From the NCBI GenBank assembly GCA_045598965.1, contig JAZRVH010000009.1, positions 27,904-91,903 on the forward strand: a DNA stretch of 64,000 bases, read 5' to 3'. Under the pieces are notes generated by a model that ran no database searches, was not told where the DNA came from, and saw nothing but the letters and a program-made list of their open reading frames with translations. Made by a program: the position numbers and the translations under genes. Below are positions 1 to 8,497 of the stretch, in pieces. The stretch comes from RGIG426 sp045598965 (GTDB taxonomy: Bacteria > Bacillota > Clostridia > Oscillospirales > Acutalibacteraceae). Within the stretch, counting starts at the first letter, position 1; every line of letters begins with the position of its first letter.

Positions 1-800
1 TCTACCCGCCGATAAGAAACAGACAGATTGACGGTGGCGGTGGTTTGTGCCTCGTCGTCTGCCGTGACGGAGTAGTAGATGCTAAAAGCGGTCAAATAGC
101 CGTTTTGGTCGAGAGTGAGGTTTAGATTGATATCGCCGAAAGTGTAGACGACTTCGTCGTGGATGCCGCCTAACAAGTAGGCGAGAGCCCCATCCGGCGA
201 AGTGAGTTCTTCCGACAGAATATCGCCGTTCATCGGCAGGGAAAGCACGGTGTTTTCCTTTTCATACACGATAAGCGGGGAGGAAAAAGCGGCTTTTGTC
301 AAAGAGGGCAGAGTGAAGAGTGCCGTCTCGGCGAGGGCGAGCTTGCGGTCGGTGAGCTGACGGAATTTTTGGCCATTTTGGGAGACGTATATGGTGCCGT
401 TTCCGTAATATAGGTTACGCTCAATCACGTCGTTATCCTTGACAATGGACTCGGTGAGATGGTCGGTATATTCTGACGGGTCGTCGGAGGGTTGCTGGGA
501 CGTCCAGTCCATATCCATCGTCCATTCGGTGGCATGGTCGGCGGTTTTCACCGTCGCCGTGCCGGTGAGAGAGGCATCCAGTCCCGCAACCTCGGCCCGC
601 AGTTTCAGGGCTTTTTCATATAAAGTGTAAGCACGGTCGGCGTCGGTTAATCCTGCGGCGTCGGTGGGCAACGTGGTATAGGCAACGGAGGTTTCTTCTG
701 ACGTTGAGGTGGTATTTTCGGTTTTGCTACACGCCGCAAAGGTTGTAACGCAAAGCGTGAAAACAACGAACAGCGTAAGCATACGAGAAAGCGGTTTCAT
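1..800 (-). CDS. Lipoprotein, unknown function (3' end outside window)
   Basis: The frame is open from an ATG at 800 to the window edge, about 266 residues, with no stop. An aaaggagct ribosome site lies upstream. Residues 1-22 form a lipoprotein signal with lipobox FAAC, so Cys24 is the likely lipidated residue; a low-complexity Thr/Ser/Glu stretch follows (about 25-40). The rest resembles a secreted beta-rich domain, but I recognise no family. It lies 22 bp downstream of the single-TM protein of the prmA-rsmI operon and is probably co-transcribed. A cell-surface location is well supported; the function is unknown. Confidence 0.8.
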   Translation of the reverse strand, partial: MKPLSRMLTLFVVFTLCVTTFAACSKTENTTSTSEETSVAYTTLPTDAAGLTDADRAYTLYEKALKLRAEVAGLDASLTGTATVKTADHATEWTMDMDWTSQQPSDDPSEYTDHLTESIVKDNDVIERNLYYGNGTIYVSQNGQKFRQLTDRKLALAETALFTLPSLTKAAFSSPLIVYEKENTVLSLPMNGDILSEELTSPDGALAYLLGGIHDEVVYTFGDINLNLTLDQNGYLTAFSIYYSVTADDEAQTTATVNLSVSYRRV

Positions 801-822
801 CGGCGAGTAGCTCCTTTCAAGA

Positions 823-1446
823 TTATTCGGCGTCCTCTGTGCTGTCAGACGGGACGTCCGTCTCGTCCGCCACATCCAGAAATGCGGCGGCGTTGTCACG
901 AACAAACGAAATGGCCCCGGTCATCGGGTCTTCTTCGCCACGAGCTTCCATATATGCTACGTGGGAATCCGCCAGCACATTCTCGTCGGCGGCGTTTTGG
1001 AAAGCGTCCCGCAAGGCGGCGGCACATTTTTCGGCACCGATTTGGTCGCAGGCATCGGCGGCAGTGTCCAAAAAACGGAACGAGCCGGTTTGCTGCATGG
1101 TGTGGAAGTTGCCGTTATTTAACTCGTGGTCACACAGCCACAACGCATAGATTTCCGACCGCTCACGGGAAAGCAGGGGAATGGTGTGATAGGGGTCGGG
1201 TTTTTTCGGGTCTAATTTGCCGTTTAGGTTGGCGACCACCGCATCCAACAAATCGGTGTCGGCGGTATCATCCAACAGCTCACGGGTCATGGTTTTGTAT
1301 TGCATGGCCAACAGCTCTGCACGGGCTTTTTGCCCTTTGTCGTAACGGCGATTCATAAGAACCAGCACGATGGCAATCAGAATGAATAGGATGAAAATGC
1401 GAATCATTACAGAGGCGATTGCCGGGTCAACAGCACAAAAGATCAT
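823..1446 (-). CDS. Single-TM hypothetical protein
   Basis: This 207-residue protein has an N-terminal hydrophobic helix at about residues 10-31, then a soluble, mostly alpha-helical domain and an acidic tail. The start ATG overlaps the rsmI stop codon in an ATGA arrangement, which supports this start and translational coupling; an internal Met14 directly before the helix is the alternative. No catalytic motif is visible. It is the third gene of the prmA-rsmI operon. Family unknown; a membrane-anchored cytoplasmic or extracytoplasmic domain protein is all that can be said. Confidence 0.75.
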   Translation of the reverse strand: MIFCAVDPAIASVMIRIFILFILIAIVLVLMNRRYDKGQKARAELLAMQYKTMTRELLDDTADTDLLDAVVANLNGKLDPKKPDPYHTIPLLSRERSEIYALWLCDHELNNGNFHTMQQTGSFRFLDTAADACDQIGAEKCAAALRDAFQNAADENVLADSHVAYMEARGEEDPMTGAISFVRDNAAAFLDVADETDVPSDSTEDAE

Positions 1447-2297
1447 AGATATTCCACCAATCGTTTATAGATTTCGCCCTTGGAAAAACCGGTTTGCAAC
1501 GCCGCTTCTTTGGCGGCGGCAGAGGCGGAGTTTCCGTCTTTTACAAGGTCGTGGGCGAGGGCGACAGCAAGGTCAAGAGTGAAAGCGGGCGTTTCCGCTT
1601 GTGCGGGAGCACCGGCGATAACGAGCACATATTCGCCACGTGGCTCCTCTTCACGGTAGCGGGAGGCGGCTTCGCCTAAGGTGGTTCGCCATACCTCCTC
1701 GTGAAGCTTTGTCAGCTCACGGATGACGGCGACCGGACGGTCGGCTCCGAATGTGTCCCGCAGGTCTCGGGTGGTAGCACGCAGCTTATGGGGTGCTTCG
1801 TAAAACACCATGGTGCGAGTCTCGTCTTTAACGCTTTTCAGGTGGTCGGCACGGTTCTTTTTGTTGGTGCTTAAAAAGCCCTCAAAGGTAAACCGCCCCG
1901 ACGGAAAGCCGGATAATGCCATGGCTGTGGTTACAGCGGTAGGGCCGGGCACGACGGTGACGGGAATGCCCCGTTCGTGACAACTGTTGCACAGCGTTTC
2001 CCCGGGGTCGGAGATGGCAGGCATTCCGGCGTCGGATACAAGCACGATATGCGTGCCGGCCTCCATTTGGGAGAGCAACTGCTCTCCACGGTCACGCTTG
2101 TTATGTTCAAAGTAACTGACGAGCGGTTTTTTGATACCGAAATGGTTGAGGAGCTTTAAGGTGACACGGGTATCTTCCGCCGCAATAAGGTCGGCGTTTT
2201 GGAGAGCCTCTATCCCACGAGGGGAAAAGTCGCTCAGGTTGCCGATGGGAGTGCCGACTAAGGTTAGTCCGCCTTTTTGGTCACAAGACATAGCCAA
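1443..2297 (-). CDS. rsmI: 16S rRNA (cytidine(1402)-2'-O)-methyltransferase RsmI
   Basis: RsmI transfers a methyl group from SAM to the 2'-O of C1402 in the decoding centre of 16S rRNA. The 284-residue length is typical. The N-terminus holds the family hallmark LVGTPIGNLSD (about 12-22), then AAEDTRVTLKLLNHF and SDAGMPAISDPG, the tetrapyrrole-methylase-fold SAM pocket. A TTG at 2297 sits 7 nt after an aaaggaga site; an ATG two codons later is the alternative. Its 5' end overlaps the prmA 3' end by 34 bp, so the two are co-expressed translation-modification genes. Confidence 0.95.
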   Translation of the reverse strand: MAMSCDQKGGLTLVGTPIGNLSDFSPRGIEALQNADLIAAEDTRVTLKLLNHFGIKKPLVSYFEHNKRDRGEQLLSQMEAGTHIVLVSDAGMPAISDPGETLCNSCHERGIPVTVVPGPTAVTTAMALSGFPSGRFTFEGFLSTNKKNRADHLKSVKDETRTMVFYEAPHKLRATTRDLRDTFGADRPVAVIRELTKLHEEVWRTTLGEAASRYREEEPRGEYVLVIAGAPAQAETPAFTLDLAVALAHDLVKDGNSASAAAKEAALQTGFSKGEIYKRLVEYL

Positions 2298-3190
2298 CCG
2301 CCACTCTCCTTTCTGTTAATTACGCAAAAGCCGCATGCCGTAAGGGCGGATATGACATCCTGTTCTCGGGTGTCGATAATGCCGGAGACGAGATAAACGC
2401 CGTCCTTAGCAAGAAAGCGGGGCACGTCCGGCGACAAGGCACAAATGGCGTCGGCGACAATGTTGGCAACCACCACTTGGAACTGTCCCTCCACGGCTTC
2501 GGCGAGGTTACCGAGCCGCATATCGTAGCGGGGAGCGGTCATACCGATGCGTTCACCGTTTTCAATGGCGGTTTTTACGGCGACGGGGTCGATGTCGACG
2601 CCGAGGGCACTTTTGGCACCGAGGAGCAACGCCGCCATAGACAAAATGCCGCTTCCGCATCCTACGTCGAGCACGGCGGTGTCAGGGGTGATAACCTCTT
2701 CCATCGCTTCCAGCATCAAGCGTGTGGTGGCGTGTTCTCCCGTGCCGAACGCCATGCCGGGGTCAAGGGTTAAAACGGCACGGTCGCCCATGTCGCCCGG
2801 CTGTTCCCACGAGGGGCAAATCAGCAGTTTTTTTCCTACCGGTTGGGGATGAAAATACTGTTTCCAGTTGGTCGCCCAATCCTCCTCTCGGACGGCGACA
2901 TCGCCGAGGGAAAAGGGAATTTCCGCTTCGGAAAAACGTTCCCGCAAGAAAGCGAGGGCTTCGGCGGGGTTTTCCTCCGGGCTGATATAGACGTGCACAA
3001 TGGCGTGTTCACGGTCACGGGCAAGAAGCTCCTCGTCGATTAAATCAATGTGGGCAATCTCACGTACGGCTTCTTCTAAATCGCCGTAATCCTCGACGTA
3101 GACGCCGCCGGTTACAACCATCGAAGCGACGGCGGCGGCAAGCTCGGCATATTCACGGGGAACGGTGACGGTGATATCGGTCCAATCCAT
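2264..3190 (-). CDS. prmA: Ribosomal protein L11 methyltransferase PrmA
   Basis: PrmA methylates lysines and the alpha-amine of ribosomal protein L11. The 308-residue protein has the N-terminal substrate-binding domain (about 1-130) and a C-terminal class I SAM fold: LDPGMAFGTGEHATTRL, the glycine-rich VLDVGCGSGILS and the catalytic-loop VANIVAD. The ATG at 3190 is preceded by aaagga. It is the first gene of a minus-strand operon with rsmI, a TM protein and a lipoprotein, under the promoter at 3254-3282. Confidence 0.95.
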   Translation of the reverse strand: MDWTDITVTVPREYAELAAAVASMVVTGGVYVEDYGDLEEAVREIAHIDLIDEELLARDREHAIVHVYISPEENPAEALAFLRERFSEAEIPFSLGDVAVREEDWATNWKQYFHPQPVGKKLLICPSWEQPGDMGDRAVLTLDPGMAFGTGEHATTRLMLEAMEEVITPDTAVLDVGCGSGILSMAALLLGAKSALGVDIDPVAVKTAIENGERIGMTAPRYDMRLGNLAEAVEGQFQVVVANIVADAICALSPDVPRFLAKDGVYLVSGIIDTREQDVISALTACGFCVINRKESGGWLCLVTKKAD

Positions 3191-3253
3191 AGTGTGCGGT
3201 CCTTTCTAATATAAACAAAGAAAATTATATATTATACGCATTATAACCAATAT

Positions 3254-3282
3254 AGTATACCAACTTTTTTCTCGGATGGCAA
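3254..3282 (-). promoter_or_regulatory. SigA-type promoter for the prmA operon
   Basis: Read on the minus strand, TTGCCA and TATACT are separated by 17 bp, about 65 bp upstream of the prmA start. It is back-to-back with the promoter of the DUF3810 gene. Confidence 0.7.
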
Positions 3283-3322
3283 GAGAAAATTGCAAGTTTT
3301 TAACGGAGAATTGGAAAAAGGG

Positions 3323-3351
3323 TTGCGAACAGGACGAAAGGAGATTATAAT
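3323..3351 (+). promoter_or_regulatory. SigA-type promoter for the DUF3810 gene
   Basis: TTGCGA, a 17-bp spacer and a perfect TATAAT lie 27 bp before the ATG at 3378, which also has an aaaaggagg ribosome site. Confidence 0.75.
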
Positions 3352-3377
3352 AGTGGTGTTGAAAAGGAGGCGACGAG

Positions 3378-4526
3378 ATGGAGAAAGGCAGTTTGGCTAA
3401 GTGGTTTTGGCGAGCGTTGGGATGGACAATTCCGGCGGTCATTGCGTTGCTTTTGACCGGTATTTTGCCTCTTGTGCCGGAGTTTACCGAGCGGGTGTTT
3501 TCTCGGGGGATTTCCCACTTTCTTACAACCACGTATGGGAAGCTTGTTTCTTTAGCTCCGGTGTCGCTGACGGAATACGGAATTTTTGCATTTTTGGGCG
3601 TTATTGTGTTGGCATTTTTGGTGGTTTTATTTAAGACGATTTTGCGGACGTTACGCCATGAGGAACAGCCGGAAAGTCATCCGCTTCGAATTTTGAGAAT
3701 ATTTGGCTGGATTGTTTCGTTTCTTGTTTTGCTTCACATGTGTGTTTCGGGAGCGAATTATCATCGCCTTCCGGCGGAGGAGCTTTGCAACCTGCAAGTT
3801 CGCCAAACACCGTTGGCTGATGAGCTTTTTGATGTATGTGTGGCTCTGGCGGATTGTGCGAGTACCGAGCGAAAAGCGTTAGAGCAAAACGAATACGGTC
3901 AGGCTCTTTTGTGCGGGGAAATCGGGGAGACGTTAGACCGTGCGGGTGAGGGATATGTGCCGCTTGCCAAGCAGTATCCGTTTTTGGAGCATACGGTTAC
4001 TCGGGTAAAACCGGTGACCCATCTTTCACACAAATGGTCGCAGACCGCCGGGATGAGCGGTGCCTTTTTCTCGCTGCTTTGTGAGCCAAACGTCAACATA
4101 GATGTGCCGGAAATTGAAATTCCGTTTGCGGCAGAGCACGAAATGGCACATTTGCGAGGGATTGCCAAAGAGGATGAGGCAAACTTCTTTGGTGCGTTGG
4201 CGTGTTTTTCGCATCCGTCCCCCGATTATCGCTATTCCGGGTATTTGCAGGCGTATCTGTACTGCTCGAATGCGTTGTACGAAGTGGACGGCGAGCTGTG
4301 GGCAAAGGCGGAACGGCATTGCTCCAAGGGAGTGGAGAGAGACTTGCTGGCACAAAACGAGTATTGGGATGCCATTGACGCCGGCGAAGTGTATATGCCG
4401 ACGATGTCGCCGCTTCGTTATCAGAGCGTGGAGGACAGCTCTTCCAGTTACGCCGGAGTTGTGCAATTACTCTGTGCCTACTATGACGGAGGAAATCGCT
4501 CGTTTTCCTATAAACCGGCTGAGTAA
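3378..4526 (+). CDS. DUF3810 family membrane protein with HExxH motif
   Basis: This 382-residue protein has three predicted N-terminal membrane helices (about 13-33, 72-92 and 112-130), then an extracytoplasmic or cytoplasmic domain containing HEMAHLRG, an HExxH zinc-metallopeptidase signature, followed by EDEANF, whose acidic residues could give the third metal ligand. This arrangement matches the DUF3810 family of clostridia and Bacteroidota. Its substrate is not known. It is a single-gene unit with its own promoter and a terminator at 4538-4579. Confidence 0.85.
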   Translation: MEKGSLAKWFWRALGWTIPAVIALLLTGILPLVPEFTERVFSRGISHFLTTTYGKLVSLAPVSLTEYGIFAFLGVIVLAFLVVLFKTILRTLRHEEQPESHPLRILRIFGWIVSFLVLLHMCVSGANYHRLPAEELCNLQVRQTPLADELFDVCVALADCASTERKALEQNEYGQALLCGEIGETLDRAGEGYVPLAKQYPFLEHTVTRVKPVTHLSHKWSQTAGMSGAFFSLLCEPNVNIDVPEIEIPFAAEHEMAHLRGIAKEDEANFFGALACFSHPSPDYRYSGYLQAYLYCSNALYEVDGELWAKAERHCSKGVERDLLAQNEYWDAIDAGEVYMPTMSPLRYQSVEDSSSSYAGVVQLLCAYYDGGNRSFSYKPAE

Positions 4527-4537
4527 AAAAACAAAAC

Positions 4538-4579
4538 AAAGAGCCCGAGAGTGGTAAAACGACTCTTGGGCTCTTTTTA
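4538..4579. terminator. Intrinsic terminator, usable from both sides
   Basis: The inverted repeat GAGCCCgAGAGT/ACTCTtGGGCTC is followed by TTTTT on the plus strand and has an A-rich flank on the other side. It lies between convergent genes. Confidence 0.85.
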
Positions 4580-4633
4580 TTCAGAAAAATTTGAAAAAGA
4601 AGCGTGGGTGTATTTTTGAAAAAGCGAATGAAA

Positions 4634-4993
4634 TTACGCCACCTTATGCAGGGCGACGGACTCTGCTTTTACGGAGGACAGAGCCTGAATTCCGTGGGTG
4701 GCACAGAGGATTTGACGAGCCGAACGGCGGCGTTTTTCCTCACGCCGTTTTGCCATTTTGGCATCCTCGCACAGCACAACTATGCACAGCGAGACCATGG
4801 CAACACGGAAAGCGGTCAACAGCACGGTTAAAACTGGGAACATTCCCACCTCAAGCACGTTCGCAAGATACAGCTCCAATCCCGCCATGACGGTAGGGGC
4901 AAGAGCAATCGTGCGGGTGAATTCAAAATGAGCACGGGAGTACATCGAAAGTGCCACCGCTCCGAGCACCAAACAACTAATATAATTTAACAT
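4634..4993 (-). CDS. Small membrane protein under LexA control (putative SOS gene)
   Basis: This 119-residue protein has two hydrophobic segments (about residues 2-18 and 46-72) and a strongly basic stretch KRREEKRRR just after the second, which would set a cytoplasmic C-terminus. I recognise no family. The start is the second of two adjacent ATGs, 7 nt from gagga. The regulation is the informative part: two abutting LexA operators lie directly downstream of a TATAAT box at 5030-5063. Known SOS genes with small membrane products include division inhibitors such as YneA, so a DNA-damage checkpoint or membrane role is plausible but is inference; no LysM domain is present. Confidence 0.75.
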   Translation of the reverse strand: MLNYISCLVLGAVALSMYSRAHFEFTRTIALAPTVMAGLELYLANVLEVGMFPVLTVLLTAFRVAMVSLCIVVLCEDAKMAKRREEKRRRSARQILCATHGIQALSSVKAESVALHKVA

Positions 4994-5029
4994 CATTCAT
5001 TCCTCACTTTCGGGAAAATCGAACAGAGC

Positions 5030-5056
5030 CGAACATTTGTTCCGAACATCTGTTCT
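5030..5056 (-). promoter_or_regulatory. Two tandem LexA (SOS) boxes
   Basis: Positions 5030-5043 (CGAACATTTGTTCC) and 5043-5056 (CGAACATCTGTTCT) each match the Gram-positive LexA box CGAACRNRYGTTYG, with intact GAAC/GTTC half-sites. They share one base and lie immediately downstream of the -10 at 5058-5063, where bound LexA would block initiation. Confidence 0.85.
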
Positions 5057-5057
5057 C

Positions 5058-5085
5058 ATTATAATCCCTTTTGCAAAAAATGCAA
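5058..5085 (-). promoter_or_regulatory. SigA-type promoter of the SOS-regulated membrane gene
   Basis: On the minus strand TTGCAT and a perfect TATAAT are separated by 16 bp. The predicted start falls inside the LexA boxes at 5030-5056. Confidence 0.75.
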
Positions 5086-5116
5086 GTGTTTTTTGAAATT
5101 TTTTTGAAAAAATTTT

Positions 5117-6211
5117 TCATTTTTGTGCCGGGAATCCCAAAATACGTTGATATAGAGCGGTTTTTATGCTGTCGATTTTTTCGAAATTCATGGCGGATTT
5201 GTAAGGGGATTCCAGCAAATCGTGGGCTTCTTTTGCATTTTTGAGTGCTTCGGTTGCCGCCAAAATCATTTCTCGTTCGACTTTTTTGTCGAATGCAGCT
5301 CGGTTTTTGTTCGCTGCAATGACGGTTTCGTCGTACGCCCGCCGCAGATGTAAGGTGCGGGAGGGATGCAAAATGGAAAACGTGCGGTCGGCGGTGACGA
5401 ATGCGGTTCCGAGCGAGGGAAACAGCAGATGAGAAATTGTGCTTTGTGAAAGCGGATGCGGACAGAGAATGCGAGGCAGGTCTCGCTTTGCGGCGGCGAG
5501 GCAAAGCTCGTTCAAAAGAGCGGGAGCAGCCGCCGAAAAGGGGTCGTCGAGGAGAAGAATTCGTGGGCAAAGCAAGGATACGGTTTCGGAATATGTACAA
5601 AATCCTTTTGGGGTGACTGCGGACAAAAACCGTCGCTGTTCGCCGCTGAAATCGACGGGATGTGTCGGCTTTGTCAACTCCGTTTGCACAAGACGTGAGG
5701 CGATTTTTTGAATGGTTTTGTCGTTGCGGGCACGGGCAGATAGAATGCCTCTGTCTTCGAATGCGGCACAGGCCCCTGTAAGATAGCGGCGGGCACGGGC
5801 GTGGGCGGCGGCGTTTTGCGATTTGGTGTTGTTGATGGTTTCCCGCTTTGCGGAAAGCAGGGAGGGATTGAGTGCGTCGCCGAGCGAGACAATTTCCTCT
5901 TTTATCCCCCATTGCTCCGGCTCGAGAACATGGGGAGCGGTGGCATCAAACACACATACGTGACGGGCGGGAAGATGAATGCCGTCGAGGGAATCGGGGT
6001 CGGAGGAGCAGGTGTATTCTTCCACGAGCTCACCGTTTTCCCGGAACATGGCGGCAAGTGAACGCATAAGCGTGGATTTGCCGGTTCCCGGCCCGGATTT
6101 AATGAGAAATGCGTGGGCGTCAGGGTGGGAGATATAGAGGTCTTTCGGGAATCCGATAAAGCCGTTTTTGGTGGATGTTCCCATAAAAAAGCGAGGAATT
6201 TCGGTGTTCAT
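5117..6211 (-). CDS. P-loop ATPase, PRK06851-like
   Basis: This 364-residue protein resembles the clostridial PRK06851 family. The N-terminal module has Walker A GPGTGKST (about 39-46), then CSSDPDSLDG and FDATAPHV, all family hallmarks. Family members normally carry a second copy of this module; here the second half starts with TPKGF as expected but runs into ILLLDDPFSAA with no GxxGxGKS/T, so the second nucleotide site looks lost. The biochemical role of the family is unknown. An aaaggagcg site precedes the ATG. It is divergent from proS and has no close co-directional partner. Confidence 0.8.
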   Translation of the reverse strand: MNTEIPRFFMGTSTKNGFIGFPKDLYISHPDAHAFLIKSGPGTGKSTLMRSLAAMFRENGELVEEYTCSSDPDSLDGIHLPARHVCVFDATAPHVLEPEQWGIKEEIVSLGDALNPSLLSAKRETINNTKSQNAAAHARARRYLTGACAAFEDRGILSARARNDKTIQKIASRLVQTELTKPTHPVDFSGEQRRFLSAVTPKGFCTYSETVSLLCPRILLLDDPFSAAAPALLNELCLAAAKRDLPRILCPHPLSQSTISHLLFPSLGTAFVTADRTFSILHPSRTLHLRRAYDETVIAANKNRAAFDKKVEREMILAATEALKNAKEAHDLLESPYKSAMNFEKIDSIKTALYQRILGFPAQK

Positions 6212-6297
6212 TTTACAGTCGCTCCTTTCGTTTTTATCACCCTATGCGGCGGACAAAAAATCGGTGCAAAAAAATCGGGAAAAAACGCCGTTTTCTC

Positions 6298-6326
6298 TTG
6301 CAAATGGAGAATAAAAGAGGTATAAT
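6298..6326 (+). promoter_or_regulatory. SigA-type promoter of proS
   Basis: TTGCAA, a 17-bp spacer and TATAAT lie 65 bp upstream of the proS ATG. No T-box leader (specifier loop or terminator) is visible in the short 5' region. Confidence 0.75.
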
Positions 6327-6391
6327 AATCTAAATATTGTGTTTATATAAGAAAACGCACTTGTAAAATACACCGAAAGGCGGTTAAATCT

Positions 6392-7831
6392 ATGGCAGAC
6401 AAGCAAAAAATGGTGGACGCCATTACCTCTATGTAGGAGGATTTCGCAAAAAGGTACACCGACATTGTGAAAAAGGCGGAGCTGATTGACTATACGAGCG
6501 TCAAGGGCTGTATGGTCATTCGCCCTTACGGCTACGCCATTTGGGTGAATATGCAAAAAATTCTCGACGGGATGTTTAAGGCAACGGGACACGAAAATGT
6601 GTGTATGCCGATGTTCATTCCGGAGAGCTTGCTCAATAAAGAAAAAGACCACGTTGAGGGATTCGCTCCCGAGGTGGCGTGGGTGACCCACGGCGGTAAT
6701 GAGCCGCTTGAGGAACGCCTTTGTGTGCGTCCTACCAGTGAGACGCTGTTTTGCGAGCATTATGCGAATATTGTGCAATCCTATCGTGATCTTCCCAAGC
6801 TGTATAATCAGTGGGTGAGCGTGGTGCGGTGGGAGAAAACCACCCGTCCGTTTTTGCGGTCTCGTGAATTCCTGTGGCAGGAGGGTCACACCATTCACGC
6901 CACCGCTCAAGAGGCGATTGAGGAAACGGAGCAGATGCTCAACATCTATGCCGAATTCTGTGAGCGGGATTTGGCAATGCCGGTGGTAAAAGGCCGCAAA
7001 ACCGACAGCGATAAGTTCGCCGGTGCCGAGGCAACCTATGCTATCGAAGCACTGATGCACGACGGCAAGGCGTTGCAGGCGGGCACGTCCCACTATTTTG
7101 GCGACGGGTTTGCACGTGCGTTTGGTATTCAGTATTCCGACAAAGAGAATAAACTGGTGTATCCGCATCAAACGTCTTGGGGCGTTACCACTCGCCTCAT
7201 CGGTGCGGTGATTATGACCCACGGTGATGACAACGGCTTGGTGCTTCCGCCGGCTGTGGCACCGGTGCAGGTGGCGATTGTTCCGATTGCTCAGCACAAG
7301 GAGGGCGTGCTGGATGCCGCTCGTGCCGTCCGTGACCGGTTGGCAGAAAAATTCCGTGTGAAGCTGGACGACAGCGACAACTCCCCGGGTTGGAAATTCA
7401 GTGAGTATGAAATGCGTGGCGTGCCGGTGCGTTTAGAGCTTGGGCCTCGTGACATCGAGGCGGGCAACTGTGTGTTGGTTACCCGTCACAACCGAGAGAA
7501 AACTGTGGTGTCTCTTGATAACTTGGAAGAGGCGATTGCCGAAAAACTGCAAGAGGTGCGGGACGGTTTGTATGCGGCCGCTCTCGAAAACCGTGAAAAA
7601 CGAACCTACGATTGCAAAACGATTGACGAAATCCATGCAAAGCTCGCCGAAAACGGCGATGGTTTTGTCCGTGCTTTGTGGTGCGGCGATGAGGCGTGCG
7701 AGGACAAAGTGAAAGAAATGACCGGCGTGGGGTCTCGCTGTATTCCCTTTGACGGGCAGGGGCAGGAAGGCACCTGCGTTTGCTGTGGCAAGCCGGCGAA
7801 CACGCTGGTATATTGGGGCAAAGCGTATTAA
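6392..7831 (+). CDS. proS: Prolyl-tRNA synthetase (archaeal/eukaryal type) with in-frame TAG at codon 15
   Basis: ProS charges tRNA-Pro. From the ATG at 6392 (after gaaaggcgg) the frame is 479 codons and matches type-3 ProS along its length: KGCMVIRPYGYAIW, CVRPTSETLFCEH, VVRWEKTTRPFLR, QEGHTIHAT, HQTSWGV and the Cys-rich C-terminal domain ending WGKAY. Codon 15 (6434-6436) is TAG, where relatives have Glu or a small polar residue (ITxMxEDFA). Codon 21 is AGG at a normally invariant Trp (FAxWYTD). Residues on both sides of the TAG are conserved, so the ATG is the ancestral start. If TAG stops translation, the next in-frame start is GTG 6467, 12 nt after a weak aaagg, giving a 454-residue protein without the first helix. 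Readthrough, recoding, reinitiation or sequence error remain open. Confidence 0.9.
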
Positions 7832-7865
7832 ACCGCACGACTGCATAGAATAAAGGAGAATATCT

Positions 7866-8468
7866 GTGGTGGATCAACTGAACCGTCCGCAGACGGGCGA
7901 AACCGTTTGCGTGATGCATACGAACAAAGGCGATATTTCTATTCGGATGTTTCCGAACGACGCTCCGAAGGCGGTGGAAAATTTTACCACTCACGCCAAG
8001 GAAGGATACTACGATGGGCTTGTTTTTCACCGTGTAATCAACAATTTTATGATTCAAGGCGGTGACCCGACCGGTACCGGTTGTGGCGGCGAAAGCATTT
8101 GGGGTCATCCGTTCAAGGATGAATTTACCGAAAACCGCCATAATCTGCGGGGTGCTCTTTCTATGGCGAATGCCGGCCCCGGCACCAACGGCAGTCAGTT
8201 CTTTATTGTGCAGGCGAAGGCGGTGGATCCTCGTTTGCTGAAAGAAATGAAAGAGCTGGAGGATCACGGCTTCCCGAAAGAGGTGACCGAGGCGTATGCC
8301 GAGGTGGGCGGCACACCGCATTTGGATTTCCGCCATACCGTGTTCGGTCAGGTGTTTGACGGGATGGATGTGGTGGATGCGATTGCGGCGGTGAAAGTGG
8401 ATCGCCGTGACAAACCGACGGACGACGTGGTGATTCTCGGAATTGATGTAGAAGAATGGGCGGAATAA
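7866..8468 (+). CDS. Cytoplasmic cyclophilin-type peptidyl-prolyl isomerase
   Basis: This 200-residue protein is a single cyclophilin domain: VFHRVINNFMIQGGDP, GALSMANAGPGTNGSQFFI and HTVFGQVFDGMDVVD are the active-site blocks, with the catalytic Arg in FHR. There is no signal peptide, so it acts in the cytoplasm as a prolyl isomerase. The GTG at 7866 lies after aaaggaga. It sits between proS and a lipoprotein paralogue 30 bp downstream, and the pair looks like a tandem duplication of which one copy was exported. Confidence 0.93.
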   Translation: MVDQLNRPQTGETVCVMHTNKGDISIRMFPNDAPKAVENFTTHAKEGYYDGLVFHRVINNFMIQGGDPTGTGCGGESIWGHPFKDEFTENRHNLRGALSMANAGPGTNGSQFFIVQAKAVDPRLLKEMKELEDHGFPKEVTEAYAEVGGTPHLDFRHTVFGQVFDGMDVVDAIAAVKVDRRDKPTDDVVILGIDVEEWAE

Positions 8469-8497
8469 GTCCCAAAAAATAAATGGAGGAATGATCT

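Noticed and set aside
6327..6391. T-box riboswitch ahead of proS
   Set aside because: The 5' region is only about 60 nt, with no terminator and no specifier or T-box sequence.
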